A DNA stretch of 11,128 nt. It comes from an uncultured Eubacteriales bacterium (GTDB lineage: Bacteria > Bacillota > Clostridia > Oscillospirales > CAG-272). The translations under genes and the position numbers were made by a program. The stretch is taken from contig CAKSSY010000062.1 of assembly GCA_934489945.1 (NCBI GenBank), positions 1 through 11,128 on the forward strand. The letters are read 5' to 3'. How positions within the stretch are numbered: the first letter of the stretch is position 1; each line of letters starts with the position of its first letter. Positions 6,455 through 11,128 of the stretch are shown in pieces. Below the pieces are notes generated by a model. The model did no database searches and was not told the origin of the DNA. It saw only the letters and a list, made by a program, of their open reading frames with translations.

Positions 6455-6483
6455 TTGCAATTTGGGGGGGAAACTGGTATACT
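6455..6483 (+). promoter_or_regulatory. Sigma-A promoter of alpha-galactosidase
   Basis: TTGCAA (6455-6460, 4 of 6) is followed by a 17-base spacer and TATACT (6478-6483, 5 of 6), preceded by TGG, an extended -10. The spacer contains a run of seven G (6464-6470). Transcription would start near 6490, within or next to the TTCCGGAA palindrome at 6492-6499. Confidence 0.8.
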
Positions 6484-6491
6484 GAAGAAAA

Positions 6492-6499
6492 TTCCGGAA
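6492..6499. promoter_or_regulatory. Palindrome TTCCGGAA at the alpha-galactosidase transcription start
   Basis: An 8-base perfect palindrome, with 10 of 12 positions matched when extended to 6490-6501, covers the predicted +1 region. Its place would suit a repressor operator. The word is short and the local sequence is rich in ttccgg, so chance is possible. Confidence 0.3.
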
Positions 6500-6518
6500 A
6501 TGAGGAAGGGAAACTTTT

Positions 6519-8711
6519 ATGATCACTTACAATTCCGAAAAAAAGAGATTCAAACTGGATACATCCGCCTCCAGTTATGTTTTCGGTATGAACGAGGACG
6601 GAATCCTCGTCCATTACTATTACGGCAAACCGCTTTTTGAGGACAACGTCGCCTATCTTGCGGAACGGTTCGGACAGGCAGGCATTTCCGCCAAACCCCA
6701 CTATGCCCCGGGTGGTAAATTTACCCTTGACTCCGCCCCGCAGGAATACCCGACCTTCGGAACCGGCGACTATCGCCCCGAGGCACTGCGTATCTGCGAT
6801 GCCGACGGTCACAACGCCACGCTGATCCACTATGTCTCCCATAAAATCTACGCCGGCAAGCCCGCCATTCCGGGACAGCCGTCGACCTTCGGCACCGAAA
6901 AGGAGGTCATGACGCTGGAAATTCTCTGCGTCGACCGCCACACAAACGCCGAAGTCACCCTTTACTATTCGGTTTTCTCGGATCTCCCCGTCATCACGCG
7001 CCGCGTGTCGGTGAAGAACGCCTCCGGAAGACCGCTTGAAATTGAAAGAATCTTCAGCACCTGCGTCGACTACCATACCTCGGACTACGACCTGATCCAC
7101 CTGCCCGGCAGATGGTGCCGCGAACGGAATGTCACACGCGCTCCGCTCGGCAAACTCACCCAGACGATTTCCAGCAACCGCGGTTCTTCGGGACACTTCC
7201 AGAATCCTTTTGCCGCCATCGTATCGCATGACGCGACCGAAAAGTCCGGAGAAGCATATGGCTACAACTTTGTCTACAGCGGCAACTTCACCATAGATGT
7301 GGATGTCGATGCCTTTTCCTCCGCGCGTTTCCTCATGGGAATGAATCCAGACGGGTTCGGATGGCATCTGGAACCGGGAGAAGTCTTTGATACGCCCGAG
7401 GCGGTCATGGTCTACTCGGATGAGGGAATCGGCGGTATGAGCCGCGTCTTTCACCGTTTCTACCGTACACACCTGCTGCGCCGGGACTGGGTGGACAAAA
7501 AACGCCCGCTTCTCATCAACAACTGGGAGGCAACCTACTTCAATTTCGATGAAGAAAAACTGATTGCCATTGCCGAAAAGGCAGCCTCTCTCGGAATTGA
7601 GATGCTGGTTCTGGACGACGGTTGGTTCGGCAAACGTGCCAACGATAAGTCTTCGCTCGGCGACTGGTTCGTCTTTGAGGAAAAATTGCCCCGTGGACTC
7701 GGACACCTCTCCGACCGCCTTCATGAAATCGGCATGAAGTTCGGTCTGTGGTTTGAGCCGGAGATGGTCTCACCCGACAGCGACCTCTTCCGGGCTCATC
7801 CGGACTGGTGCCTGCACATCGACGGCAGACCGATGAGTCTCGGACGCTGGCAACTTGTTCTTGACCTTTCGCGTCCCGAAGTGGTCGACTACATTTTCGA
7901 CAGTATGAGCAAAATTCTCGATTCGGCAAAAATTGAATACATCAAATGGGATTACAACCGAAACTTCACCGAGGTCGGAAATGCCAACCTGCCTGCCGTG
8001 CGACAGAAGGAAGTGGCACACCGCTATATGCTCGGACTTTACAGCCTTCTTGACCGTCTGACCCGGCGATACCCCGATCTTCTGATCGAAGGATGCTCCA
8101 GCGGCGGCGGACGTTTTGATCCCGCCATGCTCTATTACAGTCCGCAGATCTGGACAAGCGACAACACGGATGCCATAGAGCGACTGGACATTCAGTTCGG
8201 AACCTCCATGTGCTACCCCGCCTCCGGCATGGGGGCACACGTGAGTGCCTGTCCGAACCACCAGGTCTGTCGTTCCACCCCGCTTCAGACGCGCGGCAAT
8301 GTGGCACTGGGCGGTACGTTCGGCTATGAGCTTGACCCGACAAAATTCACCCCCGAAGAGTGTGAAATCGTCAAACAGCAGGTTGCCGACTATCACAAAT
8401 TCCACAAAGTGATTCATACCGGCGATCTCTATCGCCTGATTGCGCCCAATGAGGGCGACTGCTCGGCGGCAGCATGGGAATTTGTGTCGGAGGACAAGAG
8501 CGAGGCACTGGTATTTTATACCATCATCCGCGCACATACCAGAGAACGCCGATTCCTGCGTCCGGAAGGGCTTGACCCCATGCGTCACTACCGCGATGAG
8601 GAGACCGGAACCGTTCTGCTCGGCTCCACCCTCATGAACGGGGGCTTCAATTTTATCGACTTCAATGCCGATTTTGCTACCCGCCGTATTCACCTCGTCG
8701 CAATCGATTGA
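6519..8711 (+). CDS. Alpha-galactosidase, glycoside hydrolase family 36
   Basis: The 730-residue enzyme removes alpha-1,6-linked galactose from melibiose, raffinose or stachyose (EC 3.2.1.22). No signal peptide is visible, so it acts in the cytoplasm on imported sugars. An N-terminal beta-supersandwich domain covers about 1-325, the (beta/alpha)8 catalytic barrel about 326-645, and a C-terminal beta domain the rest. Barrel motifs are NNWEATYF (from 334), LDDGWFG (365-371), WFEPEMVSPDSDL, KWDYNR with nucleophile Asp478, CSSGGGRFD (from 526) and SDNTDA with acid/base Asp548. Length and motif positions match full-length bacterial GH36 enzymes such as Lactobacillus MelA and Geobacillus AgaA. The ATG at 6519 follows AGGAAGG at somewhat long spacing. 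It is a single-gene unit divergent from the NUDIX operon, with a repeat copy downstream. Confidence 0.96.
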   Translation: MITYNSEKKRFKLDTSASSYVFGMNEDGILVHYYYGKPLFEDNVAYLAERFGQAGISAKPHYAPGGKFTLDSAPQEYPTFGTGDYRPEALRICDADGHNATLIHYVSHKIYAGKPAIPGQPSTFGTEKEVMTLEILCVDRHTNAEVTLYYSVFSDLPVITRRVSVKNASGRPLEIERIFSTCVDYHTSDYDLIHLPGRWCRERNVTRAPLGKLTQTISSNRGSSGHFQNPFAAIVSHDATEKSGEAYGYNFVYSGNFTIDVDVDAFSSARFLMGMNPDGFGWHLEPGEVFDTPEAVMVYSDEGIGGMSRVFHRFYRTHLLRRDWVDKKRPLLINNWEATYFNFDEEKLIAIAEKAASLGIEMLVLDDGWFGKRANDKSSLGDWFVFEEKLPRGLGHLSDRLHEIGMKFGLWFEPEMVSPDSDLFRAHPDWCLHIDGRPMSLGRWQLVLDLSRPEVVDYIFDSMSKILDSAKIEYIKWDYNRNFTEVGNANLPAVRQKEVAHRYMLGLYSLLDRLTRRYPDLLIEGCSSGGGRFDPAMLYYSPQIWTSDNTDAIERLDIQFGTSMCYPASGMGAHVSACPNHQVCRSTPLQTRGNVALGGTFGYELDPTKFTPEECEIVKQQVADYHKFHKVIHTGDLYRLIAPNEGDCSAAAWEFVSEDKSEALVFYTIIRAHTRERRFLRPEGLDPMRHYRDEETGTVLLGSTLMNGGFNFIDFNADFATRRIHLVAID

Positions 8712-8745
8712 GGGAGAAAACGAGGGGAACATTCCTCCATCTCCC
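8712..8745 (+). other. Possible stem-loop directly after the alpha-galactosidase stop
   Basis: GGGAGA (8712-8717) can pair with TCTCCC (8740-8745), and GAGG (8722-8725) with CCTC (8734-8737), directly after the stop codon. No T tract follows. It may be a weak terminator or an mRNA-end stabiliser ahead of the repeat copy at 8791. Confidence 0.35.
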
Positions 8746-8790
8746 AACAGTGACATAAAACTTTTATATAGATCTCGCCGTGAGGTTTTT

Positions 8791-8905
8791 TCAAGAGCTT
8801 TTGAACAAACAAAAAAGACGCGCCGCCGTGCCGCAAAACAAACCGGCGAGACCGCAATAAAAGTTTTTGCGCCGCTTTTTTCAAAAAGCGGCACGTTCCC
8901 CCGTT
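8791..8905 (-). repeat. Dispersed modular palindromic repeat, copy 3 (reverse, short)
   Basis: This copy holds only the C and E modules in reverse orientation, and bases 8844-8905 are identical to 113-174. The D module is absent, so on this side the homology stops near the caagagcttttg sequence. It fills the gap between convergent genes and ends three bases before the stop codon of the YgjV-like gene. The E hairpin (8871-8880 with 8883-8892) could end transcription from both sides. The open reading frame across it is treated as non-coding. Confidence 0.85.
8871..8892. terminator. Repeat hairpin E between convergent genes
   Basis: A 10-bp perfect stem with a tc loop, identical to 140-161. On the - strand it lies 16 bases past the stop of the YgjV-like gene, and the stem itself supplies a T-rich arm. 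It is a candidate bidirectional terminator. Confidence 0.45.
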
Positions 8906-8907
8906 CT

Positions 8908-9435
8908 TCAAGCAGAACCGAGATTTTTCAATCCAAAACGTTTAATCGAGACAATAACCGAGGTCATATTCAGAATTTCATTCAAAATTCCGGCATAGGA
9001 CGGCATATCGCCCGCAAAAATATTATAAATAATCCAAAGCGGAGAAATACAGAACAACTGCCACAAGCGAATGGTTCTGCCGTTCCCCGACCAAAGCGTA
9101 AACATACTGATGCACATGGCACCCACACAGAAAAGGCTGATCGGAAAAGAAAATCCGATTGAACCGCACCCTACCGTCGCCAGTACAAATACTCCCAGCA
9201 TGACGGGATTGTAAGCCCATCGTTTTCCTTCCCACATGAGGATAAGCGAACGCAGAACGCCGATGAGATTCATGATCATCCCGGTCACTGCGCCGAGAAG
9301 TCCGAAATGCAAGGCAAAAAGCGCACTTGAAACCGCCTGAAAAATGTACAGCATTTTCAGTTGCTTAAACTGAAAAGACGAAAATAACACCGCCATCGCA
9401 CAAACGCCGACAGCCTGAATCAGGAAAGAAGTCAT
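8908..9435 (-). CDS. YgjV-like membrane protein
   Basis: The 175-residue protein resembles the E. coli inner-membrane protein YgjV family (about 180 residues), whose function is unknown. It is hydrophobic throughout, with about five or six helices. The family-like N-terminal stretch runs from IQAVGVCAMAVLFSSFQFK through SSALFALHFGLLGAVTG to MNLIGVLRSLIL, and the segment near ISPLWIIYNIFAG follows. The ATG at 9435 is preferred over an in-frame TTG at 9456 because AAAGGCGG lies seven bases before it. It lies on the same strand as tRNA-Leu, after that tRNA's terminator. I see no good promoter of its own in 9436-9478, so it may depend on read-through. Its stop is three bases from a repeat copy. 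Confidence 0.8.
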   Translation of the reverse strand: MTSFLIQAVGVCAMAVLFSSFQFKQLKMLYIFQAVSSALFALHFGLLGAVTGMIMNLIGVLRSLILMWEGKRWAYNPVMLGVFVLATVGCGSIGFSFPISLFCVGAMCISMFTLWSGNGRTIRLWQLFCISPLWIIYNIFAGDMPSYAGILNEILNMTSVIVSIKRFGLKNLGSA

Positions 9436-9442
9436 AGTCAAA

Positions 9443-9450
9443 CCGCCTTT
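9443..9450 (-). promoter_or_regulatory. Ribosome binding site deciding the YgjV-like start
   Basis: AAAGGCGG on the - strand lies seven bases before the ATG at 9435 and would be inside the coding region if the upstream TTG at 9456 were used. Confidence 0.65.
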
Positions 9451-9478
9451 TCGCAAAATTTTTCATTTACCGATCGAT

Positions 9479-9518
9479 AAAAAAGCGAGCCGCCAAAATC
9501 CCACGGATTTTGGCGGCT
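9479..9518 (-). terminator. Intrinsic terminator of tRNA-Leu
   Basis: On the - strand a 14-bp perfect stem (9518-9505 with 9501-9488, loop of three bases or slightly more) is followed after CGC by six T. It begins two bases after the tRNA CCA end. This is the only classical hairpin-plus-T-tract terminator in the window. Confidence 0.88.
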
Positions 9519-9519
9519 T

Positions 9520-9606
9520 TGGTGCCGGAAGCGGGGGTCGAACCCGCACGGTATCGCTACCACGGGATTTTGAGTCCCGCACGTCTGCCAATTCCATCAT
9601 TCCGGC
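9520..9606 (-). tRNA. tRNA-Leu (anticodon CAA)
   Basis: The - strand folds as an 87-base class II tRNA. The acceptor stem is GCCGGAA with TTCCGGC, followed by discriminator A and an encoded CCA. The D arm has GGCAGACG. The anticodon stem is CGGGA/TCCCG, with loop CTCAAAA giving anticodon CAA, which reads UUG leucine codons. A long variable arm (about TGGTAGCGATACCG) and a T arm GCGGG-TTCGACC-CCCGC complete it. The long variable arm and anticodon agree on leucine. It has its own promoter five bases upstream and a terminator directly after it, so it is a single-gene unit. Confidence 0.97.
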
Positions 9607-9617
9607 AATACACCGAT

Positions 9618-9646
9618 ATTGTATCACAGATTTGTCCGGATTGCAA
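9618..9646 (-). promoter_or_regulatory. Promoter of tRNA-Leu
   Basis: On the - strand TTGCAA (9646-9641) is followed by a 17-base spacer and TACAAT (9623-9618), with TGA just before the -10. Transcription would start near 9611, leaving a leader of about five bases before the tRNA. Confidence 0.8.
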
Positions 9647-9692
9647 TACCCTTTTCAAAATTTCCGACGAAAAATTTTTCTTTCCGTCCTCA

Positions 9693-9721
9693 TTGACCGA
9701 AAGGGAAATCCGTGCTATAAT
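9693..9721 (+). promoter_or_regulatory. Sigma-A promoter of the NahK-like kinase
   Basis: TTGACC (9693-9698, 5 of 6) is followed by a 17-base spacer and a perfect TATAAT (9716-9721), with TGC before it (extended -10). Transcription would start near 9728, leaving a leader of about 36 bases with GGAGG at 9752-9756. Confidence 0.87.
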
Positions 9722-9763
9722 GGGAAAGAATCCCTGACTACCACAAAATTCGGAGGAAAAACC

Positions 9764-10861
9764 ATGGAAGAAAGGCTGCTCCGTTCGGTTTGCGAAAAAT
9801 TTCAGATCGGCGGCAGATTCCGCACGTACGAGGTACTGACTGCCGGTCACATCAACACAACATACCGCGTAGTGTTGGACCGGGACGACGAGGAAAAAAG
9901 CTATATTTTGCAACGCATCAACACTTTCGTTTTCAAAAATCCCGCGGAAATCATGGAAAATGTGTCCGACGTAACCGAATACATCCGCTCCAAAATCAAG
10001 GCGGAAGGACAGAAGGCAGAGCGAAAAGTCCTGCACTTCAAAAAGAGTGCTGACGGCAAGTTCTGTCTTGACGACGAAACCGGATTCTGGCGTTGCTACC
10101 GCTTCATAGACGACTCCGTCACTTACGATGTCACCGACGATTCCGATATCATTGAGGAAGCGGGCAAGGCGTTCGGTGAATTTCAGATGTATCTTGCCGA
10201 TTACCCCGTAGAAAAACTGCATATTGCGATCCCGCACTTCCATAATACCGTAAACCGTTATGAAATTTTTGAACGCGCGGTTGCGCAAAACAAAAGCGGC
10301 AGAGCGACGGAGGTTGCCGGAGAAATTGCGGCATATCGGGGGCTGGAAGAAACCGCAACTGCCATGTACAAAATGCAACGGGCAGGCAAATTGCCGCTGA
10401 AGGTCACGCATAACGACACCAAGATCAACAATGTGCTGTTCGACAAAAAGACGGGAGAACATCTGGCGGTTCTGGATCTGGACACCGTTATGCCCGGACT
10501 TGTGGGATTTGACTTCGGGGACGCAATTCGCTATATCGGCAACACCTGTGCCGAGGACGAGAAGGACATCCGGAAGGTCATGTTGGACATGAAAAAATTT
10601 GAAGCGTTTACCAAAGGATTTGTGCAAAAGGTCGGCAAAACGCTGACCGAGACCGAAAAAGAGACACTTGCGCTGGGAGCCGTTACGATGACAACCGAGT
10701 GCGGTCTGCGGTTTCTGACCGACTACATAGACGGAGACGAATATTTCAAGGTGGATTATCCGACGCATAACCTTGACCGCTCGCGCTGTCAGCTTGCACT
10801 TGCCAAGGATATGGTTCGCCGCAAATCCGATATGGATGCAATCGTAAAACACTATTGCTGA
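9764..10861 (+). CDS. Sugar 1-kinase, N-acetylhexosamine kinase (NahK)-like
   Basis: The 365-residue protein has the aminoglycoside-phosphotransferase kinase fold and resembles the Bifidobacterium N-acetylhexosamine 1-kinase NahK (about 359 residues) along its whole length. That enzyme makes GlcNAc- or GalNAc-1-phosphate from ATP and the free sugar (EC 2.7.1.162). Shared segments are AGHINTTY, YILQRIN, WRCYRFID, EAGKAFGEFQ, HFHNT, VTHNDTKINN with catalytic Asp218, DLDTVMPG (Asp238, Asp240), FDFGDAIRY (Asp250), TECGLRFLTDYIDGD and YPTHNLDRSR. The ATG at 9764 is set by GGAGG seven bases upstream, although the frame is open from 9632. It is a single-gene unit with a strong promoter and a repeat hairpin after the stop. 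The exact sugar is inferred from family likeness. Galactose or another hexose is possible. Confidence 0.87.
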   Translation: MEERLLRSVCEKFQIGGRFRTYEVLTAGHINTTYRVVLDRDDEEKSYILQRINTFVFKNPAEIMENVSDVTEYIRSKIKAEGQKAERKVLHFKKSADGKFCLDDETGFWRCYRFIDDSVTYDVTDDSDIIEEAGKAFGEFQMYLADYPVEKLHIAIPHFHNTVNRYEIFERAVAQNKSGRATEVAGEIAAYRGLEETATAMYKMQRAGKLPLKVTHNDTKINNVLFDKKTGEHLAVLDLDTVMPGLVGFDFGDAIRYIGNTCAEDEKDIRKVMLDMKKFEAFTKGFVQKVGKTLTETEKETLALGAVTMTTECGLRFLTDYIDGDEYFKVDYPTHNLDRSRCQLALAKDMVRRKSDMDAIVKHYC

Positions 10862-10873
10862 ACGGGGGGAACG

Positions 10874-10903
10874 TTGGGGAGCCTTTTACAAAAGGCTCCC
10901 CAA
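10874..10903 (+). terminator. Repeat hairpin A after the kinase gene
   Basis: A 14-bp perfect stem (10874-10887 with 10890-10903, loop ac) begins 12 bases after the kinase stop. It shares the core of the 48-base palindrome at 3058-3105, but the outer arms no longer pair. Its place suits transcription ending or 3' protection. No T tract follows. Confidence 0.55.
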
Positions 10904-11039
10904 ACCCCGCGAAAACCTTTGAAACAAAGGAAAAAGACGCGCCGCCATTTTGCTTTGCATCATGGCGATGCGTCTTTTCCTTTTGTTCAAGAGCTTTTGG
11001 GAGGGTGGTGTGAACGTTTCCGCGTGAGCGCGGAAACGG

Positions 11040-11080
11040 AGCGGAGGGAAACCCTTTTCCCGAAAAGGGTTCCCTCCGCT
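11040..11080. other. Repeat hairpin D2, second copy
   Basis: The same stem as 3370-3409 with one extra A bulged in the left arm (11040-11058 with 11063-11080, loop cccg). The single-base insertion is the main change between the two D modules. Confidence 0.6.
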
Positions 11081-11128
11081 TTCGTCTCTCCTGTTTTCTC
11101 TCGCAAACTCCACAGCCGCTTTTTCTTT

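Larger units (their letters stand above)
10866..11128 (+). repeat. Dispersed modular palindromic repeat, copy 4 (forward, cut by right edge)
   Basis: Modules in order are A (short hairpin 10874-10903), a C-like imperfect hairpin (about 10920-10990, arms around aaaaagacgc and gcgtctttt), D (10981-11084) and the beginning of B (11101-11128, cut by the window edge). Compared with copy 2, module B comes after D instead of after A, and F and E are missing. D contains stems 11015-11024 with 11029-11038, and 11040-11058 with 11063-11080. No gene is visible. Confidence 0.88.

Noticed and set aside
5778..7724. Extension of the NUDIX frame to 648 codons
   Set aside because: The upstream part crosses the operon's own promoter and lies antisense to alpha-galactosidase. 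The strong ribosome site fixes the start at 6350.
7770..8894. 374-codon - strand open frame opposite alpha-galactosidase
   Set aside because: Antisense to the GH36 catalytic region, and its beginning lies in a repeat. No recognisable domain.
8665..9162. 165-codon + strand open frame crossing repeat copy 3
   Set aside because: It overlaps the 3' end of alpha-galactosidase and is antisense to the YgjV-like gene. Its central peptide is repeat-derived.
9436..9478. Promoter for the YgjV-like gene
   Set aside because: A TAAATG-like -10 can be picked, but no -35 lies at a suitable distance.
9520..9606. tRNA-Leu as an integration site of a mobile element
   Set aside because: The tRNA is intact with its own terminator, and I see no integrase and no second copy of its 3' end in the window.
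9557..10852. 431-codon - strand open frame opposite the kinase
   Set aside because: Antisense to a strongly supported kinase, and it runs through both promoters and into the tRNA gene.
1..11128. CRISPR array
   Set aside because: The repeats are long, modular and far apart, with genes between them. There is no regular short repeat-spacer pattern and no cas gene.

Overview
The window looks like chromosomal DNA of a Gram-positive, low-to-middle GC bacterium of the Bacillota, most likely an anaerobic gut-type Clostridia (Oscillospirales or Christensenellales-like). This is inferred from protein style, AGGAGG-type ribosome binding sites, near-consensus sigma-A promoters with 17-base spacers, a lone biotin ligase without a DNA-binding domain, and a GH36 alpha-galactosidase of the Bacillota type. 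No phage, plasmid, transposase, CRISPR or recognisable defence genes are present. The genes are housekeeping and carbohydrate genes. The most unusual content is a modular, palindrome-rich repeat family that fills three gene-free stretches of the window and borders the left edge.

Layout. (1) 1-174: a reverse-oriented repeat copy, cut by the window edge, followed by a strong promoter (195-223). (2) 253-3036, + strand: a four-gene operon of SGNH/GDSL hydrolase, biotin-protein ligase, TcdA/CsdL-type t6A dehydratase and a two-helix membrane protein. The genes are tightly spaced (7-base overlap, 46 bases, 9 bases). (3) 3058-3413: the fullest repeat copy, lying between convergent genes and beginning with a 48-base perfect palindrome. 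(4) 6350-3428, - strand: a three-gene operon of NUDIX hydrolase (ADP-ribose pyrophosphatase type), MFS transporter (4-base ATGA overlap) and membrane-anchored glycerophosphodiester phosphodiesterase. (5) 6519-8711, + strand: GH36 alpha-galactosidase, divergent from the NUDIX operon across a 168-base regulatory region with two clear promoters, several TTCC/GGAA palindromes and a G7 run inside a promoter spacer. (6) 8791-8905: a short reverse repeat copy between convergent genes. (7) 9435-8908, - strand: a YgjV-like membrane protein, preceded on the same strand by tRNA-Leu(CAA) at 9606-9520 with its own promoter and terminator. (8) 9764-10861, + strand: a sugar 1-kinase related to N-acetylhexosamine kinase NahK, with its own promoter. 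(9) 10866-11128: another forward repeat copy, with its modules in a different order, running off the right edge.

How it fits together. Alpha-galactosidase (cytoplasmic, no signal peptide) and the NahK-like kinase both point to use of galactosides or amino sugars, and the MFS transporter divergent from alpha-galactosidase could plausibly import such a sugar. That link is inference from position only. The first operon combines cofactor attachment (biotin ligase), tRNA modification (TcdA) and an uncharacterised esterase and membrane protein, with no obvious shared pathway. Each transcription unit is separated from the next by its own promoter and, at 3' ends, by repeat-derived hairpins, so the repeats may serve as transcription ends. 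I found no gene system here that looks like an undescribed multi-protein machine. The best candidate for something new is the repeat family itself.
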